The notes below the pieces were generated by a model. The model saw nothing but the letters and a program-made list of their open reading frames with translations, did no database searches and was not told the origin of the DNA. A DNA stretch of 60,854 nt from Murimonas intestini (GTDB taxonomy: Bacteria; Bacillota; Clostridia; Lachnospirales; Lachnospiraceae). Position numbers and translations under genes: made by a program. The stretch is from positions 1 through 60,854 of the forward strand of contig NZ_JANKBI010000027.1 in the NCBI RefSeq assembly GCF_024622195.1. The letters run 5' to 3'. Each line of letters begins with the position of its first letter. Positions within the stretch are counted from its first letter, which is position 1. This document shows positions 35,147-44,143 of this stretch, piece by piece.

Positions 35147-36463
35147 TTACTCTTCTTTAAGTGTGATCTCAACAACAGTATCTCTGTCATCCGGCAGAGG
35201 GTAGCAGTCACTGCTCTTGCTGTCAAAGAAGAAGAAAGCATTATCCGTATATTCCTTCAGATTCCAGAAGAAGCTCTCCTTGATCTCTGACCCGTCGCTC
35301 ACAAGGCGCATGGATTTAACTTTGCCTGCCATCTTCGGAAGGCAGATCGCACCAACCTGTTCCTCCAGCACATGGGCATACAGCTTGTTGCCATTCTGGG
35401 TAAATCTTCCCCATTCCGGCTTCGGATAATCTGAGAAACCGCATCCGTAGATACTCTTTCCATTTTCCTTCATCCATTCACCCACCTCTGTGAGGATCTC
35501 AACAGATTCCTTCGGAATCTCTCCCTTGGCATTCGGACCTACGTTCAGGATCAGGTTTCCTCCCTTGCTGACACATTCTACGAGTGTTCTGATAACCAGC
35601 TTTGCTGATTTATAATGGTGGTCATGTGCTGCATATCCCCAGTTATTATTCAGAGTGATGCATGCCTCCCATGGGATCGGATTGCCGCCTGCGTCACAGA
35701 TGCATGCCGGTGGGATCATCTGCTCAGGAGATGCAAAGTCACCTGAATATGGTGTCGGATCCAGGGTGCGGATGCTTCCTGCATCCTCTGCACTGCCTTC
35801 CAGACGATTGTCAATGATGATATGCGGCTGGATCTTACGCACCATTTCAATAAGCTTGTCTGCTTTCCATGTGTCACACTTCATGGGGCCATAGGAGAAA
35901 TCGAACCACATAAGATCCAGATGACCATAATTAGTCAGCAGCTCATGAACCTGTCCATGCATAAATTCCAGATAACGGTCGAAGTCACGCCCGTCATTTT
36001 TATATTCCTCATTTTCTCTCATGGGATGATGCATATCACCAAAATGAGGATAATCAGGATGTCTCCAGTCTATGAGCGAGAAATAAAGGCCTACCTTGAT
36101 CCCTTCAGCGCGGAAGGCTTCCAGGAATTCTGCCACAAGGTCACGTTTGCACGGTGCATTTGTGGATTTAAAATCAGTATACTTTGTATCAAACAGGCAG
36201 AATCCGTCATGATGCTTTGCTGTCAGTACAGCATATTTCATTCCCGCCTTTTTAGCCAGCCTTGCCCATTCCTTCGGGTTATAATTCTCTGTTGTAAATT
36301 CATCAAAAAATACGTCGTACTCCTCCTTCGGAATACGCTCAGTGCTTCTGACCCACTCTCCTCTGGAAGGGATAGCGTACAGCCCCCAGTGAATAAACAT
36401 TCCAAATCTGGCTTCGCTGTACCATTTTGTTCTCTCTGTTCTTGCTTTTACTACTTCGTTCAA
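35147..36463 (-). CDS. GH29 alpha-L-fucosidase
   Basis: About 438 residues; retaining alpha-L-fucosidase. Signatures: WYSEARFGMFIHWGLYAIPS, TAKHHDGFCLF, and nucleophile Asp about 188 in HLDLMWFDFS; a C-terminal beta domain follows. It would remove fucose, for example core or antenna fucose of glycoprotein glycans. The start is TTG at 36463, placed eight bases after AAGGAGG (36471-36477); a longer reading frame from 36511 would translate the ribosome site itself. Cytoplasmic. It lies between the transglutaminase-like gene and GH20. Confidence 0.93.
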   Translation of the reverse strand: MNEVVKARTERTKWYSEARFGMFIHWGLYAIPSRGEWVRSTERIPKEEYDVFFDEFTTENYNPKEWARLAKKAGMKYAVLTAKHHDGFCLFDTKYTDFKSTNAPCKRDLVAEFLEAFRAEGIKVGLYFSLIDWRHPDYPHFGDMHHPMRENEEYKNDGRDFDRYLEFMHGQVHELLTNYGHLDLMWFDFSYGPMKCDTWKADKLIEMVRKIQPHIIIDNRLEGSAEDAGSIRTLDPTPYSGDFASPEQMIPPACICDAGGNPIPWEACITLNNNWGYAAHDHHYKSAKLVIRTLVECVSKGGNLILNVGPNAKGEIPKESVEILTEVGEWMKENGKSIYGCGFSDYPKPEWGRFTQNGNKLYAHVLEEQVGAICLPKMAGKVKSMRLVSDGSEIKESFFWNLKEYTDNAFFFFDSKSSDCYPLPDDRDTVVEITLKEE

Positions 36464-36535
36464 TTTCTTATCCTCCTTATCTTGTTTTGATTTCCGCGGG
36501 CAACAGGCCAAGGTCAGGCTTGCCCGCCCCTGGTC

Positions 36536-39085
36536 CTAGGCTTTCAGGACACGCAGAAGCATATCTGCTGTCCCCACGTTATATCCGCTTGTTGCATAGA
36601 TGCCGGTCAGTCCTTCTTTTATCACAATAATGAGAGGAAGCTTATCCGGGTCCACATACATCCTTCTGCCAAGAGTCTGCACATTGCTTCCGAAATCATC
36701 ATATAAAAATTCTACATTTTTCAGCACGCCAAGTGTTCTCTTTAAGGTTGGGTCCTCAAATGCATCTTTGCTTTTGATCATAAAATAAATTTTTGAATCA
36801 AGGGCTGCAAATTCTTCATGCCTGTCATATATCTCATTCAGTATATGTTCCGTAGGTTCTTTGCTCTCTTCCAGCCAGATCATAAGCATCTTATTGCTGT
36901 CATCCAGACTGGATGCCATAACTGTACTGCCGTCTCCATCCTTTAATTCAAAATCAAGGATCTTGTTCTCCTCCAGCATATCTGAGAGCTGCGCCTCTTT
37001 CAGGGATAATGTAACATCTCTGCACTCACCCGGCTTTAATTCAAAATAGAGCTGCTTTGCAAAAATATTTCCATTTGGAAGCCTGTTTGCAGTCAGCACT
37101 CTGTAAAGGCCGGACTCCAGCCGTATCTCACCAAGGCCTGAAACTCCTGCTTCCTCCTGAAGCAAAAGAGTGACAAACTGGCTGCCATTTAATCGCGCAA
37201 GTGTCCAGTTCTGTGTATATGTCCATGCAGTATTGCTGTCATCCCCGCTGATCCTTGCCGCTGCGTCTCTTCTGTCCTGCTTCTCCTCAACTCCGATAAA
37301 ACGTCCGTCCACATAAAACTCCAGTGTCTTATCTACAGGATTGAGCCTGGACGGTATCCCCAGCGAGCGTCCGATAGCCACACACAGGATCTTCTGAGAC
37401 TGAACGCTTCCGATTCCTGAAGTAAGGCAGGCTTCAGGCTTCGTGATCAGATTGCTGTATTCTTTCTCCGGAACAGCCTTCACATGTCCGTCCACATATG
37501 CTTTTATTTTAGCCGGATCCTTTTTCATCTCTTCCTTCAGACTATCCTCAAGATATCCGTCTATAAATGCCTTATAATCTGTCAGACGCTCGAATTCAAT
37601 CCTGGGATTCATGATATACGGCACAAAAAGCCCGCTATCGCATGTGTCTGCAAATTTTAAGCTGTGCTCCATATGTGCTGTGAGGACATCAGCCTTTAAG
37701 TCTCTGTAGTCCTTATCTGTCAGCGCCTCCAGAAGTGACATTTTCCACTGCCACATCTCTTCTTCTTCCTCTCTCCATGAAAGGAATTTTATGATCTCGC
37801 CAATATTTCCTCTTGCTGCCTTTAGTATCTCTTCTGCTTTTTCTCTTGCAGGACATCTTGATAATATATCTTCCGCAAGTTCCTTTTTATAGAAGTTTTC
37901 AACCTTTTTCTGGCGTTCTGCCACAGCTGCTGCAAATTTCTTCTCTCCGGCTGCCTTCTGTTCCTTTGTAGGCTGGGCAGCATTGACAGGAGCATCCTTT
38001 GGTGCAGTGATCTCCATCTCGCTCCACTCATCCAGCTTCCACGGCGCCTTTTTGACTCTCAGAACTGCTTCTTTCTCCGTTATTGTGTTTATGAGGCATT
38101 CTGCAAACCGTCCGTCTGACTCTGCAAATAAATGGAGGCTGCCAAACCCTGTGTTAATTTCCGTCCATCCGTCTTCACCTGTAACAGCCGTAGCTACATT
38201 GCCAAATTCTCCATAATTCAGAACTTCGCATGAGACCGGCACTCCTTTGAGAGAATTTCCCTGCTCATCTTCCACTTTGATAAAAAACTGGGTAGTCCTG
38301 GCATACCTCTCCAGGTGATTGATAATCGTTGATATCCCTTTTTTGCCTACAACCGCCTCTTCCGGTGCAGCCTCGTCGAACCATCTGGAATGGATCATCA
38401 TGGCCCTTGAGGATGCATTCGTAAACCAGCCCTTATTGAGTATCTCTTCCGGTTCACACGCACCGAGGAAATACCAGCTGCCGTCGCACCACACTTCAAC
38501 CCATGCATGGTTATCGTCACAGTGGGACCATAGCGGAGCATAGACTTGTCTGGCCGGGATCCCCACACTTCTGAATACAGATACAGCAAGAGTAGATTCC
38601 TCACCGCATCTGCCGAATGCAGAATTATATACAGTTATGGGCGATGCAGTCCTGTCGTCTGTCGTCTGATATGTAGCTTCCCGGGCACACCAGTAATTGA
38701 CTTCCAGTGCGCTCTCCTTCATGTTCCTGCCTGCAATTATGTCTTTTAACTGGTCGTAGAAAAATCCTCTGCAGGATGACAGGTCTTCATTATTGATCCT
38801 GTGATGCAGGACATAGTTGGCAAATAACTTTTCAGGTACCTTGCCCGCATAGGGACCCTGCTTCCATAAAAAGACACCATGCCTTGCATAATCCAGATAC
38901 AGCTCAAATGGATAGTCCACAGCATCGCTGAGAGGCATTGACATATACAGATATTTCAGCGCCTCCGCCTCATCGGCCTCTTCACTCTCTACTTTTCTGA
39001 CGATCTCTTCACCGATTGCGCCCAGCTCTTTCATCTGTGCAGAAAATGCCTCTGCAATCTGTCTGCTATATTCTTGTGAAAACAT
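36536..39085 (-). CDS. Transglutaminase-like (PNGase-fold) protein with C-terminal thioredoxin-like region
   Basis: 849 residues, no signal peptide. Transglutaminase-like core at about 120-215: Cys160 in GRCGEES, His193 in DDNHAWVEVW, and Glu211 (GACEPE) at the place of the usual Asp. A second, degenerate copy of the fold may lie at about 595-640 (KILCVAIGRSLGIPSR). The C-terminal ~140 residues resemble an AhpC/TlpA thioredoxin fold without a CxxC. The superfamily includes proteases and peptide:N-glycanases. Inside an N-glycan operon a deglycosylating amidase or peptidase acting on imported glycopeptides is an attractive but unproven role. ATG at 39085 follows AAAAGGAG. Confidence 0.75.
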   Translation of the reverse strand: MFSQEYSRQIAEAFSAQMKELGAIGEEIVRKVESEEADEAEALKYLYMSMPLSDAVDYPFELYLDYARHGVFLWKQGPYAGKVPEKLFANYVLHHRINNEDLSSCRGFFYDQLKDIIAGRNMKESALEVNYWCAREATYQTTDDRTASPITVYNSAFGRCGEESTLAVSVFRSVGIPARQVYAPLWSHCDDNHAWVEVWCDGSWYFLGACEPEEILNKGWFTNASSRAMMIHSRWFDEAAPEEAVVGKKGISTIINHLERYARTTQFFIKVEDEQGNSLKGVPVSCEVLNYGEFGNVATAVTGEDGWTEINTGFGSLHLFAESDGRFAECLINTITEKEAVLRVKKAPWKLDEWSEMEITAPKDAPVNAAQPTKEQKAAGEKKFAAAVAERQKKVENFYKKELAEDILSRCPAREKAEEILKAARGNIGEIIKFLSWREEEEEMWQWKMSLLEALTDKDYRDLKADVLTAHMEHSLKFADTCDSGLFVPYIMNPRIEFERLTDYKAFIDGYLEDSLKEEMKKDPAKIKAYVDGHVKAVPEKEYSNLITKPEACLTSGIGSVQSQKILCVAIGRSLGIPSRLNPVDKTLEFYVDGRFIGVEEKQDRRDAAARISGDDSNTAWTYTQNWTLARLNGSQFVTLLLQEEAGVSGLGEIRLESGLYRVLTANRLPNGNIFAKQLYFELKPGECRDVTLSLKEAQLSDMLEENKILDFELKDGDGSTVMASSLDDSNKMLMIWLEESKEPTEHILNEIYDRHEEFAALDSKIYFMIKSKDAFEDPTLKRTLGVLKNVEFLYDDFGSNVQTLGRRMYVDPDKLPLIIVIKEGLTGIYATSGYNVGTADMLLRVLKA

Positions 39086-39104
39086 TGCGTATCTCCTTTT
39101 CCTC

Positions 39105-39854
39105 TCAGTCTATTGCATCCAGGACTTCTTTTGCCGCCCTTATTTTTTTCTCATCTGTCTGCCATATCTCATATTCACTCAGAGACGGGAGGCCCATGCT
39201 GACTTCTGATTTCCTGTACTCCATTTTGCTGTCAAGGGTTACTTTACCTGACATATGGAAGCTGGATGCTTTTGTAAATGGACGCAGTTCTCTTATCACC
39301 TCAGCGCCCACTCCTCCGGCTACCAGGATATCGCTCCTGCCGTCCGCCCATTCCACCATATCCCGGATCAGCTCTTTCCCCGCCACACAGTTATTCTGCT
39401 GGCCCGATGTGAGGATCGTATTGATACCCAGTTCCACAGCCTGCTCCAATGTCTCCCTGGGGTCACGGCACATATCAAACGCGCGGTGCAGGGTCACAGA
39501 CATTCCTTCAGCCTCTTTCATGAGTTTTTTCATTTCTTCCATATCAAGAGTACCGTCAGGCTTTAACACGCCGATGACAACTCCCTCTGCCCCCAGCTCT
39601 TTATACCGCCTTATACTTCCCCTGATGATCTCCAGCTCATGGTCTGTATAACAAAAGTCACCAAATCTTGGACGGATGAGCGCATGTATCCTGATATCAG
39701 AATATTTTCTGATTTCCTCATAGAGGGCTGTGTCAGGGGTAGTCCCCCCAATGATCAGGTTCCCGCACAGCTCCAGCCTGCCGGCACCGCCGCGCGCCGC
39801 ATTCAGGGCTGATTCAGCGGAATCCACGCAGCATTCCAGCACATAATCCTTCAT
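39105..39854 (-). CDS. cutC: CutC family protein
   Basis: 249 residues of the CutC family (PF03932, TIM-barrel): VLECCVDSAESALNAARGGAGRLELC start pattern, the IRPRFGDFCYTDHE and GVLKPDGTLD segments, VTLHRAFDMCRDP, and ILTSGQQNNC. The family was linked to copper in early work but its true activity is unclear and it recurs in sugar clusters. Here it lies between the permease genes and the transglutaminase-like gene, 19 bp from the latter, so a sugar-related role is more likely than copper handling (inference). ATG at 39854 follows AAAGGAGG. Confidence 0.9.
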   Translation of the reverse strand: MKDYVLECCVDSAESALNAARGGAGRLELCGNLIIGGTTPDTALYEEIRKYSDIRIHALIRPRFGDFCYTDHELEIIRGSIRRYKELGAEGVVIGVLKPDGTLDMEEMKKLMKEAEGMSVTLHRAFDMCRDPRETLEQAVELGINTILTSGQQNNCVAGKELIRDMVEWADGRSDILVAGGVGAEVIRELRPFTKASSFHMSGKVTLDSKMEYRKSEVSMGLPSLSEYEIWQTDEKKIRAAKEVLDAID

Positions 39855-39910
39855 TCTTCTGCCTCCTTTAACTTAAGCTAAAGCGCGCGATGCGCACTTG
39901 CACTGCAATT

Positions 39911-39969
39911 AAAAATGAGTGATGTCGAAAACCGACAAAAAGACGCCTGTTATCTCCATCACTCATTTT
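39911..39969 (-). terminator. Hairpin after the ABC permease genes
   Basis: Minus-strand arms AAAATGAGTGATG and CATCACTCATTTTT enclose a smaller GTCG/CGAC hairpin, followed by a T-rich exit. It would reduce read-through from transporter genes into cutC and the enzymes, or act as an mRNA stabiliser between them. Confidence 0.65.
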
Positions 39970-39978
39970 ATAAACATA

Positions 39979-40875
39979 CTAGCCCTTTACGGCTCCAACC
40001 ATAACACCTTTTACCAGATGCTTCTGTACAAACGGATACAGAATCAGTACAGGCACGGATGCTACTACAATTGTAGAATATTTCAGCAGTGCTGTCAAGC
40101 CTGCCATTTCAGAAGCTGCCTTTGCATCGCTGACCATTGTGGGGTCTACCTGATTCAGGATCAGTATCTCACGCATAATGATAGTCAACGGCTGCAGAGC
40201 CTGTTTCTTAATATAAAGCATGGCATCAAAGTAGCTGTTCCACTTAGCAACACCATAATACAGTGTCAGTACTGCCAGAATCGGCTTACACAGAGGTGTG
40301 ACGATCCTGGTCAGATATCTGAACGGCGAACATCCGTCCACCTGCGCCGCCTCATACATCTCGTCCGGTATGGAGTTAATCATATACGTCCGGCAGATGA
40401 TCATGTTGTATGTAGACATCGCGCTGGGGATGATCATGGCCCAGATCGTATCGATCAGACCTAATTTGTTTACTACCATGTAGGTAGGTACCAGACCGCC
40501 GCTGAAATACATTGTGAACACGAAAAGCGCTGCGATTTTATTTCTGTGCTTAAACTCTTTTCTGGAAAGAGGATATGCACAGAGCATTGTCATTACCAGG
40601 TTCAGGGCAGTTCCCAGGAACAGATAAATAAATGAGTTCAGGAAACCTGTCATGATCTTGGGGTTTTTAAATACTGCCTGGTATCCTTTCAGGGACACTC
40701 TTACAGGCCAGAGAACTACTTCTCCCGTCATAACTGCCTGGGGATCAGAAAAGGATGCTGAAACTATGTAGATCAGAGGATACAGCACCGCAAGCCCGGC
40801 GATAGACAGGAATACATATACAAGGATGATAAAAATCTTATCGCCTAAACTTTGATTTTTAAACTTGGTATTCAT
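39979..40875 (-). CDS. Sugar ABC transporter permease, LplC type
   Basis: 298 residues, six membrane segments, binding-protein-dependent permease domain with the EAA-type loop EMYEAAQVDGCSPFRYLTRIVTPL. It belongs to the CUT1 LplC-like branch that forms a heterodimer with LplB-like partners and lacks a dedicated ATPase in the locus; a shared MsmK-type ATPase encoded elsewhere is presumably used. It follows lplB-like by 12 bp and ends before a hairpin terminator. Confidence 0.92.
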   Translation of the reverse strand: MNTKFKNQSLGDKIFIILVYVFLSIAGLAVLYPLIYIVSASFSDPQAVMTGEVVLWPVRVSLKGYQAVFKNPKIMTGFLNSFIYLFLGTALNLVMTMLCAYPLSRKEFKHRNKIAALFVFTMYFSGGLVPTYMVVNKLGLIDTIWAMIIPSAMSTYNMIICRTYMINSIPDEMYEAAQVDGCSPFRYLTRIVTPLCKPILAVLTLYYGVAKWNSYFDAMLYIKKQALQPLTIIMREILILNQVDPTMVSDAKAASEMAGLTALLKYSTIVVASVPVLILYPFVQKHLVKGVMVGAVKG

Positions 40876-40887
40876 ATATCCACCTCC

Positions 40888-41820
40888 CTACCACAAACTG
40901 GTTTCAGTAACTTTCTTACTGATCTGGTTAACGGCTACAAGAAGTATAAAGCTTACTACAGACTGGAACAATCCGGCTGCAGTTGAAAATCCGAAGTCTG
41001 CATTTACGACACCGACCTTATATACAAAGGTTGAAATTACTTCAGATACATTAGCATTCATAGAGTTCTGCATTAAGAGGACTTTATCAATACCGATATT
41101 AACGATACTACCGCAGTTAAAGATAAGCATGATTACAATAGTCGGGATGATAGCCGGAAGATCCACATGAATGATCCTCTTCAGCCTTGTAGCGCCGTCC
41201 ACGACTGCCGCCTCTTTCAGCTCAGGGCTTACACCAGCAAGAGCTGCTATGTAGATAATCGCAGAGTATCCGGCTGTCTGCCAGACACCGCTCCAGACAT
41301 ACAGATGTCTGAACAGCTTAACATCTCCAAAGAAGTTAATAGGATCTACGCCCATTTTCTGTAAAAGTACATTGATAATACCTGTTCTTAAATCCATCAT
41401 AGACATCATCATACCAACAAGTACAACTGCTGAAATGAAGTATGGCGCATATGTGATCATCTGTATGAACTTTTTGTATTTTACGGAACGGATCTCATTA
41501 ACACCGATTGCCAGCAGAACAGGAATCGGGAAGTTAACAATTAATGTATAAACACCAAGGATCAGAGTGTTTTTAATAATCGTAACACTTGACGTTGTAG
41601 TCAGAAAACGTGTAAAGTGCTTCAGACCAACCCAATCACTTCCAAAGATTCCTCCCTTGATACTGTAATCCTGGAAGGCCATCAAAATACCGCCCATGGG
41701 GATATATGCAAATACAAAGGCATAGATACATGGAAGTGCAATAATTAACCAAAACTGCCAGTTAGCCGACTTGATTTTATTCTTTTTATTCGGTTTCATA
41801 ACCGCCGTCTTTGTCTTCAA
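40888..41820 (-). CDS. Sugar ABC transporter permease, LplB type
   Basis: 310 residues, six membrane segments, EAA loop ELKEAAVVDGATRLKRIIHVDLP. N-terminal cytoplasmic basic tail then PCIYAFVFAYIPMGGILMAFQ, typical of LplB-like CUT1 permeases. It pairs with the following LplC-like subunit for oligosaccharide import. Start TTG at 41820 follows AGGAGG by nine bases. It is separated from the binding-protein gene by a hairpin that likely lowers permease expression relative to the binding protein. Confidence 0.92.
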   Translation of the reverse strand: MKTKTAVMKPNKKNKIKSANWQFWLIIALPCIYAFVFAYIPMGGILMAFQDYSIKGGIFGSDWVGLKHFTRFLTTTSSVTIIKNTLILGVYTLIVNFPIPVLLAIGVNEIRSVKYKKFIQMITYAPYFISAVVLVGMMMSMMDLRTGIINVLLQKMGVDPINFFGDVKLFRHLYVWSGVWQTAGYSAIIYIAALAGVSPELKEAAVVDGATRLKRIIHVDLPAIIPTIVIMLIFNCGSIVNIGIDKVLLMQNSMNANVSEVISTFVYKVGVVNADFGFSTAAGLFQSVVSFILLVAVNQISKKVTETSLW

Positions 41821-41902
41821 AGCAAGTTACCTCCTTTATGTTTTATAAAAATATCTTTCAGCCGCCCAAACATTTACGAACAGCCGGCCGGCTTCAAGAT
41901 AA

Positions 41903-41930
41903 AAGGCTGCTGCGGCTCTGCAGCAGCCTT
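41903..41930 (-). terminator. Partial terminator between binding protein and permease genes
   Basis: Perfect stem AAGGCTGCTG/CAGCAGCCTT, 8-base loop, exit TTTTATCTT on the minus strand. Leaky terminators in this position commonly set a high binding-protein to permease ratio. Confidence 0.75.
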
Positions 41931-41965
41931 TACACATGCTCATTTCTATTTACACATGTTTATTT

Positions 41966-43861
41966 CTATTTAGTTACCTGTCTGTCATAAGCTGTCTGGT
42001 ATGTCTCAAGTAACTTAGGTAATCCTGCTTTGTCTAAAGCGTCTTTGTAGCTGTCCCACTCTTTATCAATGTCTTTTGTGCCCATGATAAAGGAAACAGT
42101 TGATTCACGGATCATCTTCTCGATTTCAACAGCGATAGTTGAAACATCCTGAGATTCTGCATCTGTAAACTTCAGTTCCGGAAGGATATCCAGGTCTGAA
42201 TTCTGTACGTCCTGTCCGTATGGTTCATAGTTTTCTTTAGTAGCATCGTAGAGAAGTTTTTCCAGTCCTTCTGGTGCATATGGATCCACATCAGCGTCTA
42301 CGGCCTGTCCAAGACGGTAATCAGCCGGAGCTACACGGATACCGATATCCTGCCAGTCATGGTTCTGCGGCTCGCCTGAGTAGCCATTAAGTACTTTGTA
42401 GAGAGCTTTGTCTCCGCCAAGACCTTTTGCATCGCCAACTTCACGTGTCCAGTCTGTTCCTTCTTCAGCTCCGTACTGTGAGCAAAGGTCTCCATCCGGT
42501 GAGAAGAAGAAGTCTACCCAGCGAAGAGCCAGTTCCGGATTTTCACATGCATCTGTAATAACAAAGCTGTCGCCGCTTACACCATCATACTTGAAGTTTG
42601 TGGAAAGCTGTACTCCATCCGGTCCTTTCAGAGGAGCCATTGTTACATAATGTCTGTAAAGCTCATTGTTTGTAACAGAGTCAATGTAGTCAGAGATCGT
42701 TCCTTCCGGGAAGCAGAGCACTGGTTCATCCGGCTGGTTAACGATTGTCTTGAACTGTTCCTGAGTCTGTGTGAAGTTTCCGTCATAGATAGCGCCTAAT
42801 TCATACAGAGAATTTACATATTTAAGGAATTCTTTGTATCTGTCATCAACTGCTGCGCATACTACTTTGCCTTCTTTGTTTACTGCAGTATAGTCATATA
42901 CGTTAAGAGGTATAGATTTCTGCGGGCATAACAGGAAGGATCCCATAAGGAAATCTTCGAAACTTGCAAACCAGCCATATCCTGGTGCAGCACCGCCGAT
43001 AGCGATTCCGTCCGGCTTGTACTCTAAGAATTTCTTACATACTTCATAGAACTCTTCTGTGGTTGTAGGCATATCTACACCCATCTCATCCAGATAATGC
43101 TGGTTGATCCACATTTTACGTCCATATGAGCAGTGATAGCATACATTGGTTCCTGATAAGGAATAGATATGTCCGTCTGTCTGTTTCTGCATATCCAGAT
43201 ATTGTCCCATTACTCTTAAGTAGTTCGGGCAGTTCTCTTCATTGATAAGGTCATCTAACTGAATGAAGATTCCTTCCTTAACACCGTACTTTGCAACGTT
43301 TGGAGACACACCCAGGATCACGTCCGGATAATCGCCTGATGAAAGGGTCATATTCAGTTTGTCTTTCCAGTCATCACGGCCGCCTGTTTCAAATTCAATC
43401 TTGATTCCTGTCTTCTCTTCCAGGAACTTTGTGAAATCATTTGTTGCCAGGTCTGTTACGTTAGGCATTGACATAGTAAATACTGTCATTGTAAGTTCCT
43501 CGCCCTCCGGAACGATTGGATAAGTACCTAAATCAACTGCTGCCTCATCTCCGGCTTTAGCTTCTGTCTTAGCCTCTGTCTCACCTTCGCCGCCTTTTTC
43601 TGTAGCTGCTTCGGTTTTAGCTGCCTCTGTCTCAGCCGCTTCTGTTTTAGCTTCCGTCTTAGCCTCTGTCTCAGCTGCTTCTGTCTTAGCAGCCTCCGTC
43701 TTAGCTTCTGTCTCAGCTGCCTCAGTAGCTGCTTCTGTAGTTACCTTATCAGTTGCCTTTTCGGTGGTCTTCTTGTCACCATTTCCGCCGCAAGCGGTGA
43801 GCCCCAGTACCATCACTGCTGACAATCCCAATGCTGTAGCCTTTGCAAATTTCTTGATCAT
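41966..43861 (-). CDS. Lipoprotein sugar-binding protein of the LplB/C transporter
   Basis: 631 residues. Lipoprotein signal with lipobox LTAC (Cys about 24), a 75-residue Thr/Glu/Ala/Lys linker of TEA repeats, then a solute-binding protein of the extracellular sugar-binding (LplA-like, SBP_bac_1) type. It would sit on the outer face of the membrane and deliver oligosaccharides to the two permeases. ATG at 43861 follows AGGAGG. The AraC-type sensor gene upstream is the likely regulator. Confidence 0.92.
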   Translation of the reverse strand: MIKKFAKATALGLSAVMVLGLTACGGNGDKKTTEKATDKVTTEAATEAAETEAKTEAAKTEAAETEAKTEAKTEAAETEAAKTEAATEKGGEGETEAKTEAKAGDEAAVDLGTYPIVPEGEELTMTVFTMSMPNVTDLATNDFTKFLEEKTGIKIEFETGGRDDWKDKLNMTLSSGDYPDVILGVSPNVAKYGVKEGIFIQLDDLINEENCPNYLRVMGQYLDMQKQTDGHIYSLSGTNVCYHCSYGRKMWINQHYLDEMGVDMPTTTEEFYEVCKKFLEYKPDGIAIGGAAPGYGWFASFEDFLMGSFLLCPQKSIPLNVYDYTAVNKEGKVVCAAVDDRYKEFLKYVNSLYELGAIYDGNFTQTQEQFKTIVNQPDEPVLCFPEGTISDYIDSVTNNELYRHYVTMAPLKGPDGVQLSTNFKYDGVSGDSFVITDACENPELALRWVDFFFSPDGDLCSQYGAEEGTDWTREVGDAKGLGGDKALYKVLNGYSGEPQNHDWQDIGIRVAPADYRLGQAVDADVDPYAPEGLEKLLYDATKENYEPYGQDVQNSDLDILPELKFTDAESQDVSTIAVEIEKMIRESTVSFIMGTKDIDKEWDSYKDALDKAGLPKLLETYQTAYDRQVTK

Positions 43862-44038
43862 ACACTTTTTCCTCCTTTTTCTTTTTTGATGCTTATGGTT
43901 GTTGCTTTGGTATTGCTAGACTAAAATGTACTGTACATTCATTCTGCATGTTCATTTTAGATGTGCATGCCCATATGTTTTTTGCGGCTTTCATATGTAT
44001 TGTGCACTTTGTACATTTCGGTCGTGTTTCATGAGTCA

Positions 44039-44068
44039 TTTATAGCATTTTACTACCAAGTAATGCAA
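44039..44068 (-). promoter_or_regulatory. Candidate promoter of the transporter/glycan operon
   Basis: Minus strand TTGCAT (44063-44068), 18-base spacer, TATAAA (44039-44044). Between it and the start codon lie several TGTAC/GTACA and GCATG-type repeats, including the palindrome AATGTACTGTACATT (43926-43940), which are candidate regulator sites. No experimental support. Confidence 0.5.
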
Positions 44069-44143
44069 CAGACATTTCATAAACAGGGCAGACATTTTTA
44101 GCAAAACCCTTATTTTTCAAGGTTTCTTTTGTGCATATTGTAA

